From: Hydra vulgaris
Lineage: Eukaryota > Cnidaria > Hydrozoa > Anthoathecata > Hydridae
DNA: 64,000 bases
Assembly: GCF_038396675.1 (NCBI RefSeq)
Contig: NC_088921.1
Span: 20,903,001 to 20,967,000, forward strand
Reading direction: 5' to 3'
The notes below the pieces were generated by a model. The model saw only the letters and a list, made by a program, of their open reading frames with translations, searched no databases and was not told where the DNA came from. The position numbers were made by a program, and so were the translations under genes. Shown here one piece after another: positions 19,276 to 28,159 of the stretch (positions are counted from its first letter, which is position 1; each line of letters starts with the position of its first letter).

Positions 19276-21084
19276 ATGTTACAAATCGACCCAAAAACGT
19301 CCATGGAGGTAGTTACTGATATTGGTGCTGCTACAGCCCAAACTATTGTTAATGCACAGGCTGCTTGTAAAACCTATGCCCAAGTTACAACAAACAACAA
19401 CTACATTAACGACCACAAATCCCTTAAAAATACCCTTTTGTGTAAAGTCCAAACTAAAGTTAGTGACAACGATTTTCTATTAGCTATTGAAGAGGCAGGA
19501 TATGACAAATATCTATTTGGTTATCAACAAATTAGAAATGGCTCAGTTATCGAAATTGTTATGAAAAATGATTTAATTAAACATACAATTCTTGAAAAAG
19601 GTATCAATATCAATGGTGTAAAACATCCTTTCTACCCCTCTACCCCAAACAGGAATATCAACAAAAGAGTGACAATATCAATACTAGGTTTGCCAATAGA
19701 AGAAAGCAATTTTCCAGCTGGGAAGTACCTCGAGGAGCTGGGATATGGAAGGCACTTACGAACTAAGCCTTTACTAAGAAGTACACCTAAAAACAAAACG
19801 CCATATTATTCCGGTATTATAGTCGTGATTATGGACAACCTTCAAAAGCCAATCCCTAGATTCATTAACTTAAATGGTTATGAAGTTAGGGCAATTTACA
19901 ACGGTCAAGAAGATGTGGGAAGACCACAAAAAAAATATACAACTAACCAACAAAAAGATCCAAACGATTATAACAAACCATCTAATAATAATCGCTTGGA
20001 CACAACTTATGTTGAAATTGAAAATCCAAATCACATTATAATAAATGAAAGCACGGTAATAGAAAACGAAGTAAATAAATATAAAGAGAAAGTACAAACA
20101 CAAACATTAGAAACGGCTACAGAATCCCAACTGAAAACAAATCTCGAAAGAAGAACAACGAACGATTTGGTTACAAGTAAAACCAACGAAGTCAAAAAGG
20201 TAGCAGATAAAATAAACGAACAGGATAGTGAAGAAGAGGATAGTCTCAAGGATGATAATGAAGATGATGATAATAGTAATGATGGCGATGATAGTAAAGA
20301 TAGGAATGATTATAAAGGTAAAGATGATAGTAAAGATGACGATGGAAAAAATGATGACGATGATAGTAAAAATGGCAATGAAAGTAAAGATAATGATGAT
20401 AGTAAGGATAACGATGAAAATAGTGATGGCGATGGTAGTAAAGATGACGATGATAGGAAAGATGGCAATCCTAGTAAGGATAAAGATAATAGTAAAGATG
20501 ATAACGATAGTAAAGATAAAGATGATAGTAAAGATGATAATAATAGTAAAGTTAATGCTGATAGTCAAGACGACCATGATTGTAATGATAATAATAGCAA
20601 TAATGAAAGTAGTGAGGACGAATGTGAAGTGCCTGATGAATTTTTAAAATTGTACCACTTAGACAAAGTGGATTATAATTGGAAACATTTTAAGAAATTT
20701 GATAGACTGAACTGCAGTGAAGAAGAACTGAAAAAATTTAAAGTGTATAAAAAATATGAATGGGTACAATATGAAAGAGCTGTAGGCATGTACAAATCAT
20801 TTGAAAAAAGAACTGATCAACTTATTCCAATTGCATTTCAGCAAATGGATTCAGGTGATATGTATTCATACAACATGAAAGAATTCAAAAACGTTAATAG
20901 AAACACTGAGGATGAAACCTTAAGAAATAGATATATAGCCTGTAGAAAAGCGGAGTGGGATCAAAGGAGAAAGGAATATTCACAGTTTCAACCTGACCAT
21001 GAAAAAAAACAAGAAGAGCGTGCAATTAAAAAACAAATCTACCAATCTAAAAAAGCAAAACTAACACCACAAGCTGAAAGTTAA
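19276..21084 (+). CDS. N1 ORF1 protein with acidic repeat and novel C-terminal domain
   Basis: 602 aa with ATG in TTTACCATG. Residues about 30-210 hold the two RRM-like regions (TLLCKVQTKVSDNDFLLAI to LEKGININGV; RVTISILGLPIE to AIYNGQ). Residues about 316-450 are a Ser/Asp/Lys/Asn tract written by imperfect GATGATAGTAAA repeats. About the last 150 residues form the domain shared by all N families: VDYNWKHFKKFDRLNCSEEEL, KKYEWVQYERAV, QMDSGDMYSYNMKEFKN and KAEWDQRRKEYSQF, then a charged tail. I do not recognise this domain. It probably binds RNA or helps recruit a partner LINE enzyme (inference). Confidence 0.92.
   Translation: MLQIDPKTSMEVVTDIGAATAQTIVNAQAACKTYAQVTTNNNYINDHKSLKNTLLCKVQTKVSDNDFLLAIEEAGYDKYLFGYQQIRNGSVIEIVMKNDLIKHTILEKGININGVKHPFYPSTPNRNINKRVTISILGLPIEESNFPAGKYLEELGYGRHLRTKPLLRSTPKNKTPYYSGIIVVIMDNLQKPIPRFINLNGYEVRAIYNGQEDVGRPQKKYTTNQQKDPNDYNKPSNNNRLDTTYVEIENPNHIIINESTVIENEVNKYKEKVQTQTLETATESQLKTNLERRTTNDLVTSKTNEVKKVADKINEQDSEEEDSLKDDNEDDDNSNDGDDSKDRNDYKGKDDSKDDDGKNDDDDSKNGNESKDNDDSKDNDENSDGDGSKDDDDRKDGNPSKDKDNSKDDNDSKDKDDSKDDNNSKVNADSQDDHDCNDNNSNNESSEDECEVPDEFLKLYHLDKVDYNWKHFKKFDRLNCSEEELKKFKVYKKYEWVQYERAVGMYKSFEKRTDQLIPIAFQQMDSGDMYSYNMKEFKNVNRNTEDETLRNRYIACRKAEWDQRRKEYSQFQPDHEKKQEERAIKKQIYQSKKAKLTPQAES
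20223..20620 (+). repeat. Coding minisatellite (Asp/Ser/Lys tract) in E6
   Basis: Imperfect, in-phase repeats of units such as GATGATAGTAAA and GATGACGATAGTAAAGAT. The tract encodes alternating DDSKD-like residues, strongly acidic and likely unstructured. E15 has an almost identical tract. E4 has only a short version before its breakpoint, and N4 keeps only a short acidic region. Confidence 0.85.
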
Positions 21085-21500
21085 AAATCTTTGAACAGCA
21101 CACAAAGTTATTTTACCAACCAAAAAATGTAAAAACAGAAACAAAAGTATATCAAAAAAAAAAATAAAAAAATAAAAAAAAAATAAAAAAAAAAAATACG
21201 ATTAAACCATAATAAGACATCCATTACTATTTAAAAACAAAAGTCTTATGTATTAAAGAGTCACATTAAAAAACTACTCAAATAGGACTTGAGAGACAAA
21301 AATACGAAACTTAAAAATCCAAATTAAACTAAAAATACAAAACACTAAAACAAAAAACAAAAATATAAAAAATGAAACTAGAAAACAAAATATAAAACAT
21401 ATAACTAAAAAAATAAATAAAAAATATAAAACAAAAACTGCCATCTAGGGCCCTGTGTAAGTCTGGTTTCAGCAACAGGTCACTCTAGCTTGTTGGTATA

Positions 21501-21503
<3 letters not shown>
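21085..21503 (+). other. N1 3' UTR of E6
   Basis: No gene. Very A-rich with repeated AAAATATAAAAC motifs. It ends in a structured block at about 21438-21496, where CTAG and CCTGT pair with ACAGG and CTAG around a GTCTGGTTTCAGC loop region. Confidence 0.7.
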
Positions 21504-21538
<35 letters not shown>

Positions 21539-21541
<3 letters not shown>

Positions 21542-21689
21542 TCTGTTCTTATCAGTTTAATATCTGGTACGCCGGCACAGTCCGGCTCATATATTAATCT
21601 GATTTTTGGCATTAGGTCATGGGATCATAGGTTTACCTTGCCCTGACCACGGGTTGCCTCGGCTTTGCACTACTGCTGAGCGCGGCCCA
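21539..21689 (+). pseudogene. U2 3' fragment behind E6
   Basis: GTATCTGTTCTT to the U2 3' end, consensus. The spacer follows to 21869. Confidence 0.93.
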
Positions 21690-21869
21690 GATTGGAAAAA
21701 AGAAAATATCTTCACTTTCAGAGTGTCTAACATCGCTAATGGTCTCAGCTGCTGCTGCTGATGATGCTGCTGATGATGACGACGACGAAAATGATTAGAC
21801 GTTCTAATTCAAATTACAAGTACATTGTTGAAGACGGCGTCAGTCCGACTATGTCTGCAGTGTTCAGTT

Positions 21870-21910
21870 ATCGCTTCTCGGCCTAATGGCTAAGATCTCT
21901 ATATGTTCTT
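21870..21910 (+). pseudogene. U2 5' fragment before E7, disturbed at the junction
   Basis: Nt 1-28 are normal (to AAGATC). The bases that follow are TCTATATGTTCTT, best read as U2 nt 29-47 with about 6 nt lost and one substitution. The 5' junction is therefore less certain than in neighbouring copies. Confidence 0.8.
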
Positions 21911-22002
21911 TTTTATAGCGGAGACAGCGATTTAGAAAGTGGAAATTGTTTTAGTGTGTTTTTAATATTATCAAGGAGTTACTTGTTTTTTTTGGTTTTT
22001 TA

Positions 22003-23316
22003 ATGGAGTTCACTCTTATTGAGCAATCTAAAGACCTACTCGACAAAATGGAAAAAGTTGCGAAAGGCGAAATAACAGTTGAAGATGTCAATATGGGATA
22101 CAGCTCCGACGACAAAGATGCGGAAGATTCGGACGAGGAGATTCGTCGACGGATGCAGGCGAAAGCTCTGCCAAAAAATTCAAAACCATTCGACAAAATT
22201 GTGGTTTTGGCGGACGGAGAGAAGACTCCAAAACCAATTCAGGCGGAAGCTCTGCCCAAAAATTCAATATCTGCGGACCTTAACGGACCAATCTTAAAAA
22301 AAAGTTACGCTAGCGCAACGAAATCTTCGACTAAAGACGCGAAAACAAATTATACTACCGAAATGAAAAAGGTTCTACCTAAAACACTCTTATGCAGGCT
22401 GCAAAGAAAAACTACAATAAATGAAATTTTGTTTGCCTTAGAAAATGAAGGTATGGCAGCCGATCTGGAAGGTCTGCAGTTGATACATGGTAATACTGTT
22501 TTGGAGATTGTCATGAGGACGGAGACAACAAGGAACCTTCTTATTGAGAGAGGACTTGTTGTTAACCGTCTGCATCACACCTTCTACAAATCAAATCCTG
22601 AAAGAGCGCCGACCTCCAGAATCCATGTATCTGTGTTTGGCCTTCCAATCGAGGATAAAAATTTGATCGTCGGAAAAACTCTTGAGCGATTGGGTTATGG
22701 CAAGCATGTGTATACAAAGCCTGTCATGAGGAAAACTCCCGTGAGTGGATTACTCTACTACTCGGGAATCCTTGTGGCGGTGATGGAAGACATGCCGGGA
22801 CCCATTCCAACACATCTGAACATAGACGGCTACAACGTCAGAATTCAGCACAACAACCAGACTGGGCAATCTCCAACAGCAACAATAGCACAGCCCTTAA
22901 CCTTAATGAACAAAGATCAACCGACCCAAGAAATAACCACAACTCCGGCCGAACATATCGTTGACGGACTACCAACAAATATCGAGACAGCACCTCTATC
23001 GTCTGAAACACCCTGCACCACCCAACCGATAGTTACCTCTACAGTTACTCCTGACCCACCTTCTTCACCAACCAAAGAAGAGTCCTCTGAAATCCTTCCC
23101 ACCGATTTCCAAGATACCCAAAGCGACCAAGGTATGACTGACGAATCACCAAGCAGTGGAGCTGAGAATATCGAAGAAGACGGAGCTGGCGATGACGGAG
23201 GGGCATACCAGGAAGTAAACCGAAAAAGAAAAAAACAACGAAAAGCGAATAGAGAAGCAAGAGCGAAGAGAAGAACAGCTCAAGGAAACGTTAAGCACCG
23301 GCTTGGGCTGCGGTGA
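22003..23316 (+). CDS. ORF1 RNA-binding-type protein of E7
   Basis: 437 aa with ATG in TTTTAATGGAG. The N-terminus is acidic (EDVNMGYSSDDKDAEDSDEE) and carries two similar copies of an EALPKNS motif about 30 residues apart (QAKALPKNSK and QAEALPKNSI). The KSYASATKS motif follows, then the two RRM-like regions (TLLCRLQRKTTINEILFAL to LLIERGL; HVSVFGLPIE to IQHNNQ), a Pro/Thr-rich linker, an acidic stretch, and a strongly basic end (NRKRKKQRKANREARAKRR). No CCHC knuckle. It probably forms the RNP with element RNA. Confidence 0.9.
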   Translation: MEFTLIEQSKDLLDKMEKVAKGEITVEDVNMGYSSDDKDAEDSDEEIRRRMQAKALPKNSKPFDKIVVLADGEKTPKPIQAEALPKNSISADLNGPILKKSYASATKSSTKDAKTNYTTEMKKVLPKTLLCRLQRKTTINEILFALENEGMAADLEGLQLIHGNTVLEIVMRTETTRNLLIERGLVVNRLHHTFYKSNPERAPTSRIHVSVFGLPIEDKNLIVGKTLERLGYGKHVYTKPVMRKTPVSGLLYYSGILVAVMEDMPGPIPTHLNIDGYNVRIQHNNQTGQSPTATIAQPLTLMNKDQPTQEITTTPAEHIVDGLPTNIETAPLSSETPCTTQPIVTSTVTPDPPSSPTKEESSEILPTDFQDTQSDQGMTDESPSSGAENIEEDGAGDDGGAYQEVNRKRKKQRKANREARAKRRTAQGNVKHRLGLR

Positions 23317-23456
23317 GAGTCTTTTAATTTTTTATTTTATTTACTTCTTCACGAAATTTGTTTTTATTAATAGCCAACCTAAGTGTGTGATTTTATATTT
23401 TTAATAAGAATTTCTTTTGTTTAATTCAATCTTATAAAAAAACTTTGTCATGAAAA

Positions 23457-26400
23457 ATGGAAGTAAGAATTCTAACGCTGAACGTGAATGGTCTCCAAAC
23501 CGAGACCAAACGTAACAAAATATTTCGATTCCTCAATAATTCGGACTATGACGTGATATGCTTGCAAGAAACGCATAGTACCGAAGAAAGCAACAACAAA
23601 TGGAGTTTAGAATGGAAACACCAAACAAATGGTAGCTCTATTTGGAATAACGGAAACCAAAAAGAGCGGGGTGTTGCCATTCTATCTAAAAATGAACATA
23701 TATTTAACGAAATTAGCCAAGACGACAGCGGGAGAATTCTTGCTGCCAATTTCTCTCTAAAACACACAATAATAAGAATAATTAATATATACGGACCTAA
23801 TGATCCGCAACATAAGGAAAACTTTTTTAAACAGGTTAAAAAGCACGCGCGAGGATCGGATTATATGATCCTCGCGGGTGACTTTAACATGGTTGAAAAC
23901 CCCCATTTAGACAGGGAGGGAGGGGATCTCTTTAACAAAAATAATACTCTGGGTAGAGTCAATTTGAGATACTTTTGCGAAAAGTTTGATTTAGTTGACG
24001 TATTTCGCAAGAGTAATCCAAACAAAGTTGACTTTACCTATGAAAAGCCAGACAAAAGTTTCAAAAGTAGAATCGATAGAATCTATGTTCCTTTGACGAC
24101 CTCGAGGAACTGTGAATGCGCCATAATAGAGAACATACTGAGTGATCACAGAGCCTTCGGCTGTACTGTTATACTCGATAACAAGAGTGAGAGAGGCCCG
24201 GGCTTTTGGCACCTAAATGTTTCTCTATTAAGCGACCACGCTTTTAAAGCGAAATTGAAAAGCGATTTTGAACAAGAAAAAAATAATAAAAACAATTACA
24301 TCAATAGCAATCAATGGTGGGATATTACAAAATCCCGCATAAAGTTGATTGCTATAGAAACATCTAAAAGAAAAAAGCGCGAGCTAAAATGCAAACAAAA
24401 TAACATTCGAAAACAAATTGAAATTGAAAACCAAAAACCAGAAAGAGACTTGGAAACAATTGAAGACCTAAAATCTGAGCTTCAAGAACTCGTCTGCGAC
24501 GGTGGCATCTTCGTCAGAACGAAGCAAACCCTGGCAGAGGAGGACGAAAAACCTTCCAAAGCTCTCTTTCATATGGAAAAAAATAACCAAAAGAAAAAAG
24601 TGATAAACCAAATTAAAGATGGCGATGTCATGCAAACGGACACCGTTCATATAATAGAAACAATCAGAAAATTTTACAAAAACTTATACAAAGCAAAAAA
24701 GCTGAATACAGAAAAGCAAAACCAATTTTTAAAAAACATTACGAGTTCGCTCTCGGATAATCAAAATGCGTTTTTAAACATCCCGTTTAGCAGTGAGGAG
24801 CTTTTAAACGCGGCCATGTCTTTAAACAAAGGCAAAACACCAGGGATAGACGGCCTCCCAGTAGAATTCTATCAAGAATGCTGGGATGTTTACGGAGAAG
24901 AACTAACCGTTCTCATGAACGCTAACGTCTTCGAAGTAAACAACGAGCTGTCATGGTCCCAAAGAACGGCGCTGATAAGTCTTCTTCCTAAAGAGGGAGA
25001 CCTAACTGCGCTGCAGAACTGGCGACCGATATCCCTGCTGTGCGCGGACTATAAAATAGCCACAAAAGCCCTCGCCTTGAGGCTTTTAAAGGTACTCAAT
25101 ACTATCCTCGGACCGTCGCAAACGTGCTCGGTACCGGGAAGAAACATATTCTCCAACATATGTCTGGTTAGAGATTTAATACAATATACTAACGAGAAAA
25201 ACATCGATGGTGTCCTGATTACAATTGACCAGGAAAAAGCCTTCGACAAAATCGACAGGAGCTTCCTGGTCAAAACACTTCAAAAGTTCAATCTAGGCAA
25301 AAAATTTATTAGCGCCATTGAACAAACAATGAAAAATACCCAATCTATTATTTTGAATAACGGCTACATGAGCAAGCCGTTCAGTATAAGCAGAGGAGTT
25401 CGCCAAGGCGACCCGATATCCCTTATGCTTTACTGCCTGGTTGTGGAGTCGCTGGCCCTAGACATCAGAAACAATCCTGATGTGGACGGCATTCCTCTTC
25501 CAGGAACTAAAAACAAACTAAAAGTCTCCCAATATGCAGATGACACCACGATGTTCCTGAGGAACCCGATGTCGATCGAATGCGTTTTTAAAACGCTAGA
25601 CGACTTCGAGGAAGCCTCGGGCTCAAACATAAACAAAAACAAAACCAAAGGCCTGGCGTTGGGTGGCTTCAATCACATCCACTACGAAAACACAGCCAGA
25701 GTGTTGAAACAAAAATGTTTCAACATCAACTGGTGCAACGCCACCGGCATCAAAATTTTAGGAATAACCTTCCACACCGACCTAGCTTACACCGCTAGCG
25801 TGAATTGGAAGAAAGCCGTTGAAAGCTTTAGGAAAAAAATCAAAAGCTTCAAATACCGGAACATATCTTTGAGATGCAAGGGTGTTTTTGTAAACACTCT
25901 TGCACTCTCAAAGGTATGGTTCGTGGCCAACGGCTTCCCAATCAGCGAAGCAATTTCCAAACAAATAAAAAAAGAAATATCCGCGTACCTCTGGCAAAGC
26001 GATTACGCGCAACCATTAAAATTAGACATCTTAAATATACCCATTGATAAAGGAGGACTAGGCATCCTTGATACCAAAAATCAGTGCTTAGCCCTCCGAA
26101 CCAAAAATATTTTTTTAATAAAGGAACAAGAAAACTCTCACGAGTCTTGTTTCATCCAAAACTACTATTTAGCCCACCACCTAACTAGAAGAGCAAAAAC
26201 CAAATACCCCCAATGGTTGTTTCTAACCAGAAACAACTTTCCAAAATCAATTAATGACCTTCCCTTTTACTACAAAGATGTTGTTGAGATAATTAAAAGC
26301 AACGATAAAATTTTTGAAATAAAAACTAAAAACTCTAAAAACATATATGCGACTGTCAGCAAATTTGGCGAAAACATTCACATCCAAAAAATACAAATGG

Positions 26401-27011
26401 CATGGGATGCAAAGCTTCAAAAATCACTTCCGTGGAAAAAAATATGGGAGAGAAGTTTTAAATCCTATGCCAGCGGACCTAGCAAAAACGTCCTCTGGAG
26501 AATACTAACAAACTCGCTTCCGACTCTGGAAAAGATTCAGAGTTGGAGGAAAAACAGAGGACGGGGAAACGCTAACTGCAAAACCTGCGGTGCAGTGGAA
26601 AACACGTTAGACCCGTTTATCCACTGCAAGAAAGCTAGCTCGGTATGGAAGGCTTTCAAAAGCGTTTATGAAAAGCTCATAACAGAGCAAAACTTTAACA
26701 TAGTTCGTGCGGTCTTTCTGACAAATATAGACCACTTGTCAAAGAAGGACCACACTGCGAAAATAGCTTCAACCCTGGCCCACGTAATAACTTCAAAGTT
26801 ATGGTGGGCGAGAAACATGAAATTAAAAGAAAACAAAATTATATCCTCTGCAAGAGTTGTAGAGGTCATTAAAAAAGAAATTAGAAACATCTGGAAGATA
26901 AATTACAACATATATTTAAGGCAAAACAATGTGGAAATGTTTCATGAACAGTTTTCAATCAACAGCGCGATAAGCGATAAGAATACCCAAAACCTTGTGT
27001 TCCTTGTTTAA
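23457..27011 (+). CDS. ORF2 endonuclease-reverse transcriptase of E7
   Basis: 1184 aa, uninterrupted and collinear with E3 ORF2. The endonuclease residues N9, E38, GDFNMV and SDH are kept. RT motif A is TIDQEKAFD with the normal Phe, with GVRQGDPIS and YADD following. The C-terminal knuckle reads CX2CX7DX4C: the His ligand at position 1052 (codon 26610-26612) is Asp, whereas other copies have His. The enzyme may bind its RNA or target less well, although Asp can occasionally ligate zinc. Confidence 0.96.
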   Translation: MEVRILTLNVNGLQTETKRNKIFRFLNNSDYDVICLQETHSTEESNNKWSLEWKHQTNGSSIWNNGNQKERGVAILSKNEHIFNEISQDDSGRILAANFSLKHTIIRIINIYGPNDPQHKENFFKQVKKHARGSDYMILAGDFNMVENPHLDREGGDLFNKNNTLGRVNLRYFCEKFDLVDVFRKSNPNKVDFTYEKPDKSFKSRIDRIYVPLTTSRNCECAIIENILSDHRAFGCTVILDNKSERGPGFWHLNVSLLSDHAFKAKLKSDFEQEKNNKNNYINSNQWWDITKSRIKLIAIETSKRKKRELKCKQNNIRKQIEIENQKPERDLETIEDLKSELQELVCDGGIFVRTKQTLAEEDEKPSKALFHMEKNNQKKKVINQIKDGDVMQTDTVHIIETIRKFYKNLYKAKKLNTEKQNQFLKNITSSLSDNQNAFLNIPFSSEELLNAAMSLNKGKTPGIDGLPVEFYQECWDVYGEELTVLMNANVFEVNNELSWSQRTALISLLPKEGDLTALQNWRPISLLCADYKIATKALALRLLKVLNTILGPSQTCSVPGRNIFSNICLVRDLIQYTNEKNIDGVLITIDQEKAFDKIDRSFLVKTLQKFNLGKKFISAIEQTMKNTQSIILNNGYMSKPFSISRGVRQGDPISLMLYCLVVESLALDIRNNPDVDGIPLPGTKNKLKVSQYADDTTMFLRNPMSIECVFKTLDDFEEASGSNINKNKTKGLALGGFNHIHYENTARVLKQKCFNINWCNATGIKILGITFHTDLAYTASVNWKKAVESFRKKIKSFKYRNISLRCKGVFVNTLALSKVWFVANGFPISEAISKQIKKEISAYLWQSDYAQPLKLDILNIPIDKGGLGILDTKNQCLALRTKNIFLIKEQENSHESCFIQNYYLAHHLTRRAKTKYPQWLFLTRNNFPKSINDLPFYYKDVVEIIKSNDKIFEIKTKNSKNIYATVSKFGENIHIQKIQMAWDAKLQKSLPWKKIWERSFKSYASGPSKNVLWRILTNSLPTLEKIQSWRKNRGRGNANCKTCGAVENTLDPFIHCKKASSVWKAFKSVYEKLITEQNFNIVRAVFLTNIDHLSKKDHTAKIASTLAHVITSKLWWARNMKLKENKIISSARVVEVIKKEIRNIWKINYNIYLRQNNVEMFHEQFSINSAISDKNTQNLVFLV

Positions 27012-27547
27012 GGAAGAAATTTCAACCATGTTTTGATTAATCTGTAGATTTGTAAATTCTTTTTAATTATCAACCAAACGAAAAAGCATGTCCCCAGCAG
27101 CCGTTGCGGTGTGACGGACATGCCAATATTTTTTAAGTGCCAGGCTTAATGGCCAGCAATATGTATTATAAACACACGATGTACGAACATGTCCTGCAAC
27201 ACCCGGTGGTTTTAATGGATGTGTGAATTTTTTTTAACAGCCTGGGTTAATAACCAGACATATATATTTTAAATGGCAATATCTTTTATTTTGTTTATAC
27301 TCTCCTAACATTTGTTGTGGTATTATTTCGAATTTGTTTTATTCGCTTTTTTTCATTTTCGCTTTTCGTTTTAGTAATACCCACAACAAAAATATAAATA
27401 AATAAATAAAAAAAAAGAGCATAAAATTAACAATTTAAATCAAACGAAACTTTATAAAATACATAATATTTTACAAGATTTTTCCCCCCACCATGTAAAT
27501 ATACTCCTGTTGTATATACTTTATATTGAAATATATGTAATTATCAC
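27012..27547 (+). other. E7 3' UTR with covarying stem-loops
   Basis: No gene. The GCATGTCC/GGACATGC hairpin is kept, and its inner pairing changes from CCC/GGG to CCG/CGG. At 27311-27390 the long stem becomes TTTGTTGTGG/CCACAACAAA plus TATTA/TAATA around a TTTCG-rich loop. Changes on both arms relative to E3 keep the pairing, which argues that the fold matters. Confidence 0.8.
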
Positions 27548-27571
27548 AAAAAAAAAAAAAAAAAAAAAAAA

Positions 27572-27722
27572 TTATCTGTTCTTATCAGTTTAATATCTGG
27601 TACGCCGGCACAGTCCGGCTCATATATTAATCTGATTTTTGGCATTAGGTCATGGGATCATAGGTTTACCTTGCCCTGACCACGGGTTGCCTCGGCTTTG
27701 CACTACTGCTGAGCGCGGCCCA
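27572..27722 (+). pseudogene. U2 3' fragment behind E7
   Basis: TTATCTGTTCTT onward to the 3' end, consensus. The two T residues before ATCTG differ from the GT seen elsewhere. Confidence 0.92.
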
Positions 27723-27902
27723 GATTGGAAAAAAGAAAATATCTTCACTTTCAGAGTGTCTAACATCGCTAATGGTCTCAGCTGCTGCTGCTGATGATGC
27801 TGCTGATGATGACGACGACGAAAATGATTAGACGTTCTAATTCAAACCACAAGTACATTGTTGAAGACGGCGTCAGTCCGACTATGTCTGCAGTGTTCAG
27901 TT

Positions 27903-27949
27903 ATCGCTTCTCGGCCTAATGGCTAAGATCAAGTGTAGTATGTGTTTTT
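27903..27949 (+). pseudogene. U2 5' fragment (nt 1-47) before E8
   Basis: Nt 1-47 with changes at the junction (GTATGTGTTTTT). E8 begins GATTCTTAGTC. Confidence 0.92.
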
Positions 27950-28159
27950 GATTCTTAGTCATAAGGTATCTAATTGAGCTAGTGATTGCTCTTGGTGAGG
28001 TCTACGTGCCTCTTAGTGTTTATTAAGAAGTTTACCCTACCTCTACAACGGGTTGCCTGTAAGGCAACTTTAGTTTGTTGAAGGTTGTGTGAACTATTAG
28101 AGTGTTTTTGAGTGACCGAGAGGAAAAAGAGTAGTTAGTACACGTAGTGTATTACTAGT
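27950..28159 (+). promoter_or_regulatory. N2 5' leader with Sm-like start and U2-like block
   Basis: Starts GATTCTTAGTCATAAGG, which aligns with the U2 Sm region GATTTTTGGCATTAGG. It continues with TTGAGCTAGTGATT, a GAGG-TCTACGTG-CCTC hairpin, and at 28031-28068 TTTACCCTACC, ACGGGTTGCC and a hairpin GTTGCC-TGTAA-GGCAAC. The order is the same as in the U2 3' half. Confidence 0.7.

Larger units (their letters stand above)
18977..21538 (+). mobile_element. E6: N1 ORF1-only element, complete
   Basis: 2.56 kb from U2 nt 47 to a poly(A) tail (21504-21538) followed by GTATCTG. It consists of a 299-nt leader, a single 602-codon ORF, a 3' UTR and a 3' hairpin. There is no trace of endonuclease or RT, so movement must use an ORF2 in trans (inference). 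Ends, target site and tail match those of the full LINEs. The U2-like block is at 19056-19084. Confidence 0.95.
21911..27571 (+). mobile_element. E7: lineage A3 LINE, both ORFs open
   Basis: About 5.66 kb. The leader contains GGAGACAGCGATTT, followed by ORF1, a 140-bp T-rich spacer, ORF2, a structured 3' UTR and poly(A) 27548-27571, then TTATCTG of U2. Both ORFs are uninterrupted, making it with E3 the best candidate for a source of enzyme. It diverges from A1/A2 in many synonymous and some coding positions, so it is a separate, maintained subfamily. Confidence 0.95.

Noticed and set aside
20228-20647. 139-codon Met/Ile/Lys-rich ORF on the + strand
   Set aside because: A frame shadow of the GATGATAGTAAA repeat. 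The true frame is the Asp/Ser/Lys tract in the 19276-21084 protein.
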